From Blastococcus saxobsidens (GTDB taxonomy: Bacteria > Actinomycetota > Actinomycetes > Mycobacteriales > Geodermatophilaceae), in contig NZ_POQT01000009.1 of NCBI RefSeq assembly GCF_002938435.1, forward strand, positions 1 through 64,000: a stretch of DNA of 64,000 bases. Direction: 5' to 3'. This document shows positions 32,623 through 40,755 of the stretch, piece by piece. The position numbers and the translations under genes were made by a program. Numbering within the stretch: the stretch's first letter is position 1; each line of letters opens with the position of its first letter. The notes under the pieces were generated by a model. The model was not told where the DNA came from. It saw only the letters and a list, made by a program, of their open reading frames with translations, and did not search any database.

Positions 32623-34257
32623 TCAGCCCGGCCGCTGCTCCTGGGGCCGGTCGTCCCGGGAGCGGGTCGCCGCATCGACCGGCCGGTCGTCCCCCTCGCC
32701 GGCCGACCCGCCGTGCCCCAGCCGGCGGAGCAGGCCGGCCACCTCCAGGGCGGCGGTGCTGGCCGCGTCCTCCGGCAGCGCGTCGACGACGCCGCCCAGC
32801 GCCTGCGCGAGCGCCTGCTCCTCCTCGTTCAGCATCCCGCGGTAGGCCGGGTCCAGGAGGTAACCGGTCGGCGGGGTCGACAGGCAGCCGATCAGGTCCA
32901 GGAGCACCTCCAGCCGCCGGGCCGCCTCGGCCGGGGAGTCGTCCCCGGCGCCCATCGCCACCGTCTCGACATCCTGCTCCCACAGCCGCGCGCGGGCCGG
33001 GTCCTCCCGCAGCGCCAGCACCGTGCCGGTGCGCCGTGCCGTGCCCGAGCCCTGGGTCTGCAGCGCGGTGCGCACCTGGTGGGCGATCCGGATCAGGTCG
33101 TCGTCGAGCATCGAGGTGCCCACGAACAGCACGTGCCGGGTGAGCAGCAGCGAGTGCAGCACCCCGGCCAGCGCGGCCCCGGTGTTGCCGAACTGCAGGT
33201 ACTCCTCGCGGGTCAGCACCACGCTCTCCGGGTGCGCGGCGTCGCCGTGCAGCTTGAGCAGCCACGGTGCCCCCGGCTCGGCCTCGTCGCAGGGCAGCAC
33301 CTTCACCTGCCGGCCGATGTCCGTGGCCGCCAGCTCCACCAGCGGGTCGTAGTTGGTGGTGACGAACTCCTGCACCGGCAGGTCGGCGATCAGCGCGTGC
33401 GCCAGCGCGTACGGGCCAGGACCGAACCGCTCGGCCACGAACGCCTCGAGCTTCTCGGAGCCGAGCTCCCGCGCCAGCAGCGCCGCCGAGTCCTGCGGCG
33501 GCAGCCGGGACAGCCCCGCCCGCAGGGCGTCGTCCAGCCCGGACCTGCCGGCCAGCTCGTCGACCAGCTGCTCCCAGGTGGGCAGCCCGGCCGCCGCGCT
33601 CACCCCGGCGCCGATGAACAGGGCCAGCTGCCCGCGCCGGGCCCGCTCCCCCAGCTGCTCGGCCAGCTCGCGCAGGTGGCCGGGCAGGTCCCAGCCGCTC
33701 TCCTGGCCGCGGCGCACCCGCTGGGCCGCCGCCAGGTCGCTGGGCCCGCGCAGCACCAGCGCGACGTCGAACCCGTGCTCGTCCGCCGCCTCCCGCAGCA
33801 CCGGCAGCAGCTCCCGCAGGAGCGCGCCGCGCTGACCCGCCGCACCACCGGCGCCGCGCTGACCCGCCGCACCACCCCAGCCGGTGCCCAGCGCCGGCAG
33901 CCCGACCAGCCGCCGGGCCCGCCCGTGCACCGGCTCGACGACCTCGCGGCAGGCCACCGCGGCCAGCGCCTCGCGCACGCCCTCGAGCAGCCACGGCAGC
34001 CCGCGGCCGCGGTCGTCGACGGTGTCGACCAGCCAGGCGCGGCGCAGGCCGCTGCCCGGCACCTCGAGCACCCGCTCGCCGTCGGCCCACGACAGGTCGA
34101 TGCAGTCGCCCTCGGCCTGCTCGTCGACGACGAGCTCGGGCGGCAGCAGCGGCCGCCAGCCGCGCGCCACCCGCAGGGACCGGTCGGTGGGCACCAGGAC
34201 GTCGTCGCACGACAGCCGGGTGAGGTCCGCCCCGACGACGAACACGTGTCCGCTCAC
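32623..34257 (-). CDS. Macro-like domain fused to SIR2-type NADase domain
   Basis: A 544-residue protein. Residues 5-185 resemble a divergent macro (ADP-ribose-binding) domain: VVGADLTRLSCDDVLVPTD, LVGLPALGTGWGG and LRELLPVLREAADEHGFDVALV. Residues 210-420 are a SIR2-family domain with GAGVSAAAGLPTW (216-228), VTTNYDPL (Asn302), KLHGD (His337) and FVGTSMLDDDL. Asn and His are the residues needed for NAD cleavage in antiphage SIR2 effectors. A disordered, charged tail ends the protein. SIR2 joined to an ADP-ribose-sensing fold recalls Thoeris ThsA, but no TIR partner is near. GTG 34257 is the likely start. Confidence 0.85.
   Translation of the reverse strand: MSGHVFVVGADLTRLSCDDVLVPTDRSLRVARGWRPLLPPELVVDEQAEGDCIDLSWADGERVLEVPGSGLRRAWLVDTVDDRGRGLPWLLEGVREALAAVACREVVEPVHGRARRLVGLPALGTGWGGAAGQRGAGGAAGQRGALLRELLPVLREAADEHGFDVALVLRGPSDLAAAQRVRRGQESGWDLPGHLRELAEQLGERARRGQLALFIGAGVSAAAGLPTWEQLVDELAGRSGLDDALRAGLSRLPPQDSAALLARELGSEKLEAFVAERFGPGPYALAHALIADLPVQEFVTTNYDPLVELAATDIGRQVKVLPCDEAEPGAPWLLKLHGDAAHPESVVLTREEYLQFGNTGAALAGVLHSLLLTRHVLFVGTSMLDDDLIRIAHQVRTALQTQGSGTARRTGTVLALREDPARARLWEQDVETVAMGAGDDSPAEAARRLEVLLDLIGCLSTPPTGYLLDPAYRGMLNEEEQALAQALGGVVDALPEDAASTAALEVAGLLRRLGHGGSAGEGDDRPVDAATRSRDDRPQEQRPG
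33824..33877. repeat. 27-bp tandem duplication within the macro-like-SIR2 gene
   Basis: GCGCCGCGCTGACCCGCCGC starts at 33824 and again at 33851, a 27-bp period with two almost exact copies. It adds nine in-frame residues (repeated AAGQRGA) next to the predicted ligand loop of the macro-like domain. Confidence 0.85.
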
Positions 34258-34310
34258 CGCAGGCCCTTACCCAGGGCCCGCGGCTCATGCGCCCGGTCAG
34301 CGCGAGGAGG

Positions 34311-34973
34311 TCAGGAGCCGCAGCCTCCGGCGCCGCACGCGCAACCGCCGCAGCCCGGGCGCACCGGCGCGGGAGCGGGCGTCGCGGCGATCGTGCGCAG
34401 GTTCACCGCGCCGATGAGCAGCGGGAGCCCGAGGACGGCGATGCCGAGCGCAGCCACCACCGTGGCCAGCCCCTCGGCCCGCTCCCAGTCCTGCGCCAGG
34501 CCGGTGACGACCAGCAGCGCCGTGACCAGCAGCGACCAGACCAGCAGCGCCTGCCCACCGCGCCGGGCGGTCCCGCCACGGGCGAGCAGCCCGGCCGACA
34601 CCACGAGCAGCGCCACGGGCACCCCCACCAGCAGCACCGTGGCCGACAGCGCGGCCGCCGCCACGGCCACGGCCAGGGCGGCCACCCCGGCTCCGACGGC
34701 GACGGCGCCCAGCGTTCTGGCCCGCCCGGCGAGCTCCCCGGCCACGGCGCCCGAACCCGCGCCGCGCAGCAGCAGCGCACCGCGGACGGCCAGGAACAGG
34801 CCCAGCGCACCCAGCAGCAGCCGCGCGCCGGCGGGCTCCCAGGCGACGGCGAGCACGGCGACGGCGATCATCGCGACGCCCAGCGCCAGCCAGCGGGGCC
34901 AGGTGCGCCGCGCCACGTCAGGGGTCGCCATCCCCGCGGTGGTCGCCGACAGGATTCCGGTTGCGTTCGCCAC
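34311..34973 (-). CDS. Multi-pass membrane protein with cysteine-rich C-terminus
   Basis: A 220-residue membrane protein with about five to six transmembrane helices (WLALGVAMIAVAVLAVAW, LLLGALGLFLAVRGALLL, LGAVAVGAGVAALAVAVAAAAL, TVLLVGVPVALLVVSAGLL, ALLVWSLLVTALLVVTGL, LATVVAALGIAVLGLPLLIGA). It ends in a tail with four cysteines, GCGGCACGAGGCGS, which could hold a metal. The GTG at 34973 has a GGGAGA ribosome site; ATG 34931 is the alternative. It sits 53 bp upstream of the SIR2 gene on the same strand and may be its operon partner. No family recognised. Confidence 0.7.
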   Translation of the reverse strand: MANATGILSATTAGMATPDVARRTWPRWLALGVAMIAVAVLAVAWEPAGARLLLGALGLFLAVRGALLLRGAGSGAVAGELAGRARTLGAVAVGAGVAALAVAVAAAALSATVLLVGVPVALLVVSAGLLARGGTARRGGQALLVWSLLVTALLVVTGLAQDWERAEGLATVVAALGIAVLGLPLLIGAVNLRTIAATPAPAPVRPGCGGCACGAGGCGS

Positions 34974-35087
34974 GAACCCAGTCTCCCTCACCCGCGCCAC
35001 CGACCGGGGAGGCACCGCACCCCGGCCCGTGCCACGCTCATCCATCACAGGCGCTCCAACGCAGGGGCGAGGGCAGGAGGCACCGAG

Positions 35088-35939
35088 ATGAGCGTGCGGA
35101 ACAGCGCCGGATCGGCGATGGGTGCGGCCGGCCGGGCCGGCAACAGCGACGCCCTGGAGCACCTGGCCCGGGTCGGGTTGGTCGCCTACGGGCTGGTGCA
35201 CCTGCTCATCGCCTGGTTGGCGCTCCAGCTCGCGTGGGGCAGGGCCGGGCAGGAGGCCGACCAGTCGGGCGCGCTCGCCACGCTCGCCCAGCAGCCGCTC
35301 GGCAAGCCGCTGCTGTGGGTGCTCGCCGTGGGTCTGCTCGCGCTGGCGCTGTGGCAGGCCGCGGAGATCCTGCGGTGGCGGCACGGCTGGTCGGCGAGCG
35401 GGGAGACACGGACCAAGGCGCTGGAGAAGACCGGCAAGTCGGCGGTCAAGACGGTGATCTACCTGGCGCTCGCGGTGCTGGCGTTCCGCTACGCCACCGG
35501 GACCGGGCAGAGCAGCGGCTCCAGCACCCCGCAGCAGACCGCGGCGGGCGTCTTCGGCTGGCCCGGCGGGCGCTGGCTGGTCGGTGCGATCGGGCTGGTC
35601 GTCGTCGGGGTCGGCGCCTACCACGTCTACAAGGGCGTCTCGAAGCGCTTCCTCAAGGAGATCGACCTGGCCGGCTGCTCGGGCCGGACCACCCGGACGG
35701 TCACCCGGCTGGGCCAGGTCGGCTTCCCCGGCAAGGGCGTCGCCCTCGGCCTGATCGGCGGGCTGCTGGTCTGGTCGGCGATCACCTTCGACGCGTCCAA
35801 GGCCGACGGCCTCGACGGCGCCCTGAACCTGGTGCTCAGCGTCCCTGCCGGGCAGGTCCTGCTCACGCTGATCGCCCTCGGGATCGCCGCGTTCGGGGCG
35901 TTCTGCTTCGTCCGCGCCCGGTACCCCGAGCGCACGTGA
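35088..35939 (+). CDS. DUF1206 membrane protein 1
   Basis: A 283-residue membrane protein with three DUF1206 repeats of two helices each. The repeats are marked by LARVGLVAYGLVHLLIAWLAL, KTGKSAVKTVIYLALAVLAFRYA and LGQVGFPGKGVALGLIGGLLV. Short conserved loops include a FLKEIDL segment. The family is found in actinobacteria and cyanobacteria; function unknown. A GGCAGGAGG ribosome site precedes ATG 35088. Its stop overlaps the next gene's GTG (GTGA), so both DUF1206 proteins are made together and may pair in the membrane. Confidence 0.92.
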   Translation: MSVRNSAGSAMGAAGRAGNSDALEHLARVGLVAYGLVHLLIAWLALQLAWGRAGQEADQSGALATLAQQPLGKPLLWVLAVGLLALALWQAAEILRWRHGWSASGETRTKALEKTGKSAVKTVIYLALAVLAFRYATGTGQSSGSSTPQQTAAGVFGWPGGRWLVGAIGLVVVGVGAYHVYKGVSKRFLKEIDLAGCSGRTTRTVTRLGQVGFPGKGVALGLIGGLLVWSAITFDASKADGLDGALNLVLSVPAGQVLLTLIALGIAAFGAFCFVRARYPERT

Positions 35940-36814
35940 GCCCACCGGCGCCGACGGCCCGGTCGCTCGCGCACCGGCTGCACGACCTCGTCGACCGGGC
36001 CCGCCGGGTCACCGACTCCCCGTGGCTCAGGCACCTGGCCCGCGCCGGGCTCATCGCCTACGGGGCCATGCACCTGCTCATCGCCGTGCTGGCGCTGCGC
36101 ATGGCGCTCGGTCTGCGCGGCGCCGACGCCGACCAGACCGGCGCGCTGCTCACCGTCGCGAACGGACCCGGCGGGCGGCTGCTGCTGGTCGCCATCGGGC
36201 TCGGCATGCTCTCGCTGGCCCTCTGGCAGGCGGCGGAGGTGCTGCTCTGGTGGCACGGGCTGCTCGATGCCGACCACCGGGTGCGCACCGCCGTCGTCTG
36301 CGCCAAGTGCCTGGCCAAGGGCGCGGTGTACGGCTTCCTCGGGCTGACCGCGCTGCTGTTCTCCTTCGGCCTGGAGTACGAGGCCGACGAACGGCTGCGC
36401 GACCTCACCGAGGAGACCCTGCTGATCCCCGGCGGGGCGCTGCTCATCGGCACGGTCGCCGCCGGGGTCGTGGCCGTCGGCATCTACACCTTCGTGCGGG
36501 GCTGCACCGGGGGCTTCATGCGCGACATCGACCTGCCCGCCGCCCCCGACCGCTGGGAGCCGGTGATCGAGGGCATCGGCCGCTTCGGCTACCTGGCCAA
36601 GGGCATCGCGTTCGGGCTGGTCGGCGTCCTGCTGTGGCGGGCGGCCGGCTCCGCCGACGTCTCGACCGCCACCGGGCTGGACGGCGCCATGACGGCGATC
36701 GCCGGGGTGCAGGCCGGGCCGTGGCTGCTCGCCGGTGTCGCGGCCGGGTTCGCCGCGTTCGGGGTCTACGCCCTGGCCCGCGCCCGCTACCCCGACCGCG
36801 ACCCGTCGCAGTGA
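35936..36814 (+). CDS. DUF1206 membrane protein 2
   Basis: A 292-residue DUF1206 protein coupled to the preceding one by a 4-bp overlap. The three repeats are LARAGLIAYGAMHLLIAVLAL, CAKCLAKGAVYGFLGLTALLF and GRFGYLAKGIAFGLVGVLLW, with FMRDIDLPAAP between the second and third, matching FLKEIDLAGC in its partner. Two cysteines (CAKC) in the second repeat are not present in the first protein. Function unknown; the paired arrangement suggests a heteromeric membrane complex. It converges on fabG, 3 bp away. Confidence 0.92.
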   Translation: MSPPAPTARSLAHRLHDLVDRARRVTDSPWLRHLARAGLIAYGAMHLLIAVLALRMALGLRGADADQTGALLTVANGPGGRLLLVAIGLGMLSLALWQAAEVLLWWHGLLDADHRVRTAVVCAKCLAKGAVYGFLGLTALLFSFGLEYEADERLRDLTEETLLIPGGALLIGTVAAGVVAVGIYTFVRGCTGGFMRDIDLPAAPDRWEPVIEGIGRFGYLAKGIAFGLVGVLLWRAAGSADVSTATGLDGAMTAIAGVQAGPWLLAGVAAGFAAFGVYALARARYPDRDPSQ

Positions 36815-36817
36815 GGA

Positions 36818-37588
36818 CTAGGTGCGCGGGCCGCCGGCGACGTAGATGACCTGGCCGGAGACGAAGCCGGCGCCCTCGCTCACCAGGAACGACACAGTGT
36901 GCGCGATGTCCTCGGGCACCCCGGCGCGGGCGACCGGGATCGCCGCAGCCCGCTTGGCCACGTAGGACTCCCACTCCTCGCCGATCCGCTCGGCGGTGGC
37001 CCGGGTCATCTCGGTCTGGATGAAGCCCGGAGCGATCGAGTTCGCCGTGACGCCGAACTTGCCGAGCTCGATCGCGAGGGTCTTGGTGAAGCCCTGCAGA
37101 CCCGCCTTGGCCGTCGCGTAGTTGGCCTGCCCGCGGTTGCCCAGCGCCGACGTGCTGGACAGGTTCACGATCCGGCCGAACTTCGCCTCGATCATGTGCT
37201 CCTGCGCCGCGCGGGTCATCAGGAACGAGCCGCGCAGGTGCACGCGCATGACGACGTCCCAGTCCACGTCGCTCATCTTGAACAGCATGTTGTCGCGGGT
37301 GACGCCGGCGTTGTTCACCAGCACCACCGGCGGCCCCAGCTCGTCGGCGATGCGGCCGACCGCCGCCTGCACCTGCTCGGCGTCCCCGACGTCGGCCCCG
37401 ACGGCCAGCGCCCGACCGCCGGCGGCCTCGATCGCCTCGACGGTGCCGCGGGCGTCGTCCTCCCGCAGGTCGATCACCGCGACGGCGAAGCCGTCCTGCG
37501 CCAATCGCAGGGCGGTCGCCGCACCGATGCCGCGCGCGGCACCGGTGACGATCGCGACGCGCGGCGAACCGTTCGGGGAGGTGGACAT
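36818..37588 (-). CDS. fabG: 3-oxoacyl-reductase of the FabG/PhaB type (SDR)
   Basis: A 256-residue short-chain dehydrogenase that reduces 3-oxoacyl thioesters with NAD(P)H. It shows TGAARGIGAATA, NNAGVTRDNMLFKM, the catalytic SSTSALGNRGQANYATAKAG (Ser, Tyr, Lys) and APGFIQTEM. The gene lies 44 bp downstream of a thiolase gene on the same strand; such a pair makes or breaks 3-hydroxyacyl-CoA, as in polyhydroxybutyrate synthesis or fatty-acid oxidation. No PHA synthase is in the window, so the direction is undecided. Confidence 0.92.
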   Translation of the reverse strand: MSTSPNGSPRVAIVTGAARGIGAATALRLAQDGFAVAVIDLREDDARGTVEAIEAAGGRALAVGADVGDAEQVQAAVGRIADELGPPVVLVNNAGVTRDNMLFKMSDVDWDVVMRVHLRGSFLMTRAAQEHMIEAKFGRIVNLSSTSALGNRGQANYATAKAGLQGFTKTLAIELGKFGVTANSIAPGFIQTEMTRATAERIGEEWESYVAKRAAAIPVARAGVPEDIAHTVSFLVSEGAGFVSGQVIYVAGGPRT

Positions 37589-37632
37589 GCGGGGGCGCTC
37601 CTCGGCTCGGGGACGATCGGGGGGAGTCTCGC

Positions 37633-38844
37633 TCACACCCGCTCGAACAGCGCGGCGAGCCCCTGCCCGCCGCCGATGCACATGGTCTCCAGGCCGTAGC
37701 GGGCGTCCCGGCGGTCCATCTCGCGCAGCAGCGTGGCCAGGATGCGTCCACCGGTGGCGCCGACCGGGTGCCCCAGCGAGATGCCCGAGCCGTTGACGTT
37801 GGTGCGCTCCCAGTCGGCGTCGGTGAAGCCCCACTCCTTGGCGACGGCGAGCACCTGGCTGGCGAAGGCCTCGTTGAGCTCGATCAGGTCGACGTCGGAG
37901 AGCTTCACGTCGGCCAGCGCGAGCGCCTTCGCCGTGGCCGGCACCGGGCCGATGCCCATGGTCTTGGGCGGCACGCCGCCGATGCCGAAGGACACCAGCC
38001 GCGCCAGCGGGCGCAGCCCCAGCTCGGCGGCCTTCTCCGGGTGGGTGACGATCGCGACGGCGGCGCCGTCGTTCTGGCCGGAGGCGTTGCCCGCGGTGAC
38101 CGTGGCGTCGGGGTCCTTCTTGCCCAGGATCGGGCGCAGCTTGGCGAGGGTCTCCACCGAGGAGTCGGGGCGGATGTGCTCGTCGCGGTCGACGACGGTC
38201 TCGCCCTTCCGGTGCTGCACCGTCACCGGGACGATCTCGTCGGCGAACCGGCCCTCGGCGCTGGCGGCCGCGGCCCGCTGGTGGCTGCGGACCGCGTACT
38301 CGTCCTGCTCCTCGCGGCCGATGCCGTACTCGCGGCGCAGGTTCTCGGCGGTCTCGAGCATGCCGCCGGGGACCGGGTGGTTCTGCCCGCCGGCGGTGAC
38401 CCGGCCGCGGGCCAGGCCGTCCTCCAGCAGCACGCCCGGGCCGGGCTTGACGCCCCACCGCATGGCCGTCGAGTAGAACGGCGCGTTGCTCATCGACTCC
38501 GCGCCGCCGGCGAGCACGACGTCGGAGGCGCCGGACTGCACCTGCATGGCCGCGTAGACGACCGCCTGCAGGCCCGAGCCGCAGCGGCGGTCGATCTGCA
38601 GACCGGACGCCGTCACCGGCAGGCCGGCGTCGAGGGCCGCCACCCGGCCGAGCGCCGGCGCGTCCATCGTCGGATAGCAGTGGCCGAGCAGCACGTCGTC
38701 CACCGACTCCGGCGGCAGGCCGGTGCGCTCCATCAGGGCACGGATGACCGTGGCCGCGAGCTCCTGGACGGGGACGTCGCGCAGCGAGCCCCCGAACCCC
38801 CCGACCGGCGTCCGAAGGGGCTCGCAGATGACCGCATCCCGCAC
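37633..38844 (-). CDS. Acetyl-CoA C-acyltransferase (thiolase)
   Basis: A 403-residue thiolase that condenses or cleaves acyl-CoAs. The nucleophilic cysteine is in DRRCGSGLQA, followed by ELNEAFASQV, SLGHPVGATGGR (catalytic His) and TMCIGGGQG (second Cys), so the site is complete. The sequence fits the degradative or PhaA-like type. The GTG at 38844 has a strong GAGGAGG ribosome site; the frame is open upstream but without family similarity. It is the first gene of an operon with fabG. Confidence 0.93.
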   Translation of the reverse strand: MRDAVICEPLRTPVGGFGGSLRDVPVQELAATVIRALMERTGLPPESVDDVLLGHCYPTMDAPALGRVAALDAGLPVTASGLQIDRRCGSGLQAVVYAAMQVQSGASDVVLAGGAESMSNAPFYSTAMRWGVKPGPGVLLEDGLARGRVTAGGQNHPVPGGMLETAENLRREYGIGREEQDEYAVRSHQRAAAASAEGRFADEIVPVTVQHRKGETVVDRDEHIRPDSSVETLAKLRPILGKKDPDATVTAGNASGQNDGAAVAIVTHPEKAAELGLRPLARLVSFGIGGVPPKTMGIGPVPATAKALALADVKLSDVDLIELNEAFASQVLAVAKEWGFTDADWERTNVNGSGISLGHPVGATGGRILATLLREMDRRDARYGLETMCIGGGQGLAALFERV

Positions 38845-38993
38845 GGTGGTCCTCCTCGTTGCTCCGCCTCCGCCGGCCCCGGTCGGGACCGGTCGTGCTG
38901 AGCCCGAGTCTGCCCCGCCGGTGCGGGCGCCGCGCGGAGTGGCCCCCCGGCCGGCGCTCCCGCGGTCGCTCGCCGGGGCTGCGGAGGGGTGGA

Positions 38994-39371
38994 TCAGAAG
39001 GTGGGCTGCTCCACGCGCTCGCCACCGAGCAGGTCCCACAGCCCGGTGATCTGCATCGGGCGGATGACGGAGCGGGTGGCGGCGAGGACGCGGATGCGGA
39101 CCTGCCCGCCGGAGAGGCGGTGCACCGTGGCGAGCGCGCACAGGCCGGCGGAGTCCAGGAACGTGACGCCGGTCAGGTCGATGACCAGCGATCGCGCGCC
39201 GGCGTCGAGGAGCTGCTCGAGACGGCCCTGGAGGTGCGGCGCGGTGGTGCAGTCGATCTCGCCGGTGGCGACCAGGCACGGCGTCGCGGCGGAGCCGGAG
39301 ACGGCCAGCGTGACCAGGCCGTGGTCGGCGAACTCGGGGGTGTACGGACGGTCGAGCGAGGATGCGGTCAC
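38994..39371 (-). CDS. STAS anti-sigma factor antagonist (RsbV-like)
   Basis: A 125-residue STAS protein. The core reads ATGEIDCTTAPHLQGRLEQLL, then LVIDLTGVTFLDSAGLCALATVH, in which the serine of DSAG is the residue phosphorylated by RsbW-type kinases. When dephosphorylated by a PP2C protein such as the one at 24608 it would bind the kinase and free a sigma factor. The GTG at 39371 has a GAGAGG ribosome site; a longer in-frame version from 39461 lacks similarity. It stands alone between the thiolase gene and a divergent membrane protein gene. Confidence 0.9.
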   Translation of the reverse strand: MTASSLDRPYTPEFADHGLVTLAVSGSAATPCLVATGEIDCTTAPHLQGRLEQLLDAGARSLVIDLTGVTFLDSAGLCALATVHRLSGGQVRIRVLAATRSVIRPMQITGLWDLLGGERVEQPTF

Positions 39372-39602
39372 GGAATTGCCTCTCGGGCGGACCCGGACCA
39401 GTGAGCCTGCGGACGCGAACGACACGACGACCAGCACTGGCAAATCACGGCTGCTGTTCAACCGACCCCTCCGACCGTAGGCACCCGTCGCCCGGCACGC
39501 AAGGGGCGGCCCATCACGACGGGGGACGGAACAGTGCCGGTGAGACCAGTGTTACGGCGCTCTCCGGCGGAGTCGTCGCGGGCGCGAGGAGATACTGGTG
39601 CC

Positions 39603-39944
39603 GTGACCCAGGAGAGCTCGCCGACCCGCCGCACGTCCCCCCTGCTCGCGGTGGGCGTCGTCGTCGGTCTCGCCGTCGCGGCCGGCACCTTCTGGGTCCT
39701 GGACACCATCCTCGCCGCCTTCGTCGCGATCGTTCTCGTGGTCGGGCTGGCGATGGCCGTCGCCGCGCACGACTGGGACCGGCACGCCTCCTTCGAGGAG
39801 CGCGAGCTCGCCCGCGCCCGCAAGCGCGCCGAGAAGTGGGAGCGCGACGCCCCCGCCCGGGCCCGCGACCGCGCCAAGTGGGAGGCCCACCAGGCGCGCA
39901 AGGCGGGCAAGGCCGGCACGACAGGCACGGACGGCCCTCGGTAG
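39603..39944 (+). CDS. Small membrane protein with charged cytoplasmic tail
   Basis: A 113-residue protein with two transmembrane helices (LLAVGVVVGLAVAAGTFWVLD and ILAAFVAIVLVVGLAMAVAA) and a strongly charged helical C-terminus of about 55 residues rich in Arg, Lys, Glu and Ala. GTG 39603 is preceded 6 nt earlier by GATACT, a weak -10-like hexamer. No family recognised; the pattern of two helices plus a basic coiled tail is common among actinobacterial membrane proteins of unknown role. Confidence 0.72.
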   Translation: MTQESSPTRRTSPLLAVGVVVGLAVAAGTFWVLDTILAAFVAIVLVVGLAMAVAAHDWDRHASFEERELARARKRAEKWERDAPARARDRAKWEAHQARKAGKAGTTGTDGPR

Positions 39945-40016
39945 CACGGCCGCCGGTGGCCACGTCCCGCGTAATCCGCTCGACGCCCGGCCGCGCCCGG
40001 CCTAGCGTCCCCTGCC

Positions 40017-40055
40017 ATGCGGTACTTCGTGCGGCTTCGCACTCTTTCGAGCTGA
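40017..40055 (+). CDS. Possible leaderless 12-residue leader peptide
   Basis: ATG 40017 opens a 12-codon frame reading MRYFVRLRTLSS before TGA. TAGCGT (40003-40008) lies 8 nt before it, the pattern of a leaderless promoter in this window. The stretch is richer in A/T than its surroundings. It precedes the gene at 40189 by 133 bp and could be an attenuator-type peptide, or chance. Confidence 0.35.
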   Translation: MRYFVRLRTLSS

Positions 40056-40188
40056 TCGCGCCGCGGGGCGGTACCCCCACCCCGCCGTCAGCGCCCCGGT
40101 CGGATCCCGGGCGCCCGCTCCCCCACGTCCCGTCCGGGCCTCGTCGTGCCCGCGGACGCCCCGCACACGTCCTCGCCGGAGGCACCCC

Positions 40189-40560
40189 TTGTCACGCCCT
40201 GCCCCGCTTCCCGCCGGTCCCGCCGCCGACGCCCGCGCCACGCTCCCCGAGGCGGAGACGACGGCGTTCGACCGGCTCGCGCACGCCGTCCTCGCCTCGC
40301 CGTCGGCCCCGCTCGGGCCGGTGCTGCGCGCGCGGCTGCCCGGGACGGCCGGCGTCCGCTGGCTGCGCCAGGAGAACCTGCCCCCCACCGCGCGGCCCGC
40401 CGCGCTCACCGCCGCGCAGTGGCTGTCGCTGTTCGGCTGCTGGACGTCGGCGTCCCGCGCGCCCGGGTCCGGCGGTGCCGCGGCCCGCAGGAACGGCGGC
40501 CGGCCCTCCACCCACGGGCACGCCCCCGGCGCCGCGGCGATCCCCCGCTGGGGCCAGTAG
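40189..40560 (+). CDS. Hypothetical protein, 123 residues
   Basis: No family is recognised. Nearly every codon ends in G or C, a strong coding sign in this genome, and a perfect hairpin terminator follows 23 bp after the stop. The N-terminal 85 residues look folded (FDRLAHAVLASPSAPLGPVLRARLPGTAGVRWLRQ, then AALTAAQWLSLFGCW), the rest being Gly/Ala/Pro-rich and probably disordered. TTG 40189 has a CGGAGG ribosome site 7 nt away. Low-similarity genes of this kind are often lineage-specific. Confidence 0.6.
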   Translation: MSRPAPLPAGPAADARATLPEAETTAFDRLAHAVLASPSAPLGPVLRARLPGTAGVRWLRQENLPPTARPAALTAAQWLSLFGCWTSASRAPGSGGAAARRNGGRPSTHGHAPGAAAIPRWGQ

Positions 40561-40583
40561 CGCCCTCCGCCGGGGACCGCGAC

Positions 40584-40619
40584 CACCCGGCGCAGCTGCT
40601 CCCGCCGCTGCGCCGGGTG
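40584..40619 (+). terminator. Terminator hairpin with 13-bp perfect stem
   Basis: CACCCGGCGCAGC (40584-40596) pairs perfectly with GCTGCGCCGGGTG (40607-40619) around a 10-nt loop, just after the gene ending at 40560. It supports that gene being transcribed. Confidence 0.7.
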
Positions 40620-40755
40620 ACCCCCGCGCCCGCTCCGCGCAACTCGCCGACGGCCGTCCTCCTCCGGGTGAGACGAGGGTTCGACCGGTCCCGCAACGGG
40701 CACGGGGTTGCGCAGTGGTGTCGGCGAGCAGTGCTGGCATGGGAAGGCGGTGGCG

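Noticed and set aside
28756-35091. A continuous open frame of about 2,100 codons on the + strand
   Set aside because: It shares its start region with helD in another frame and runs antisense to the P450 and SIR2 genes. Its composition (Arg/Pro/His-rich, no domains) is that of a shadow frame in high-GC DNA.
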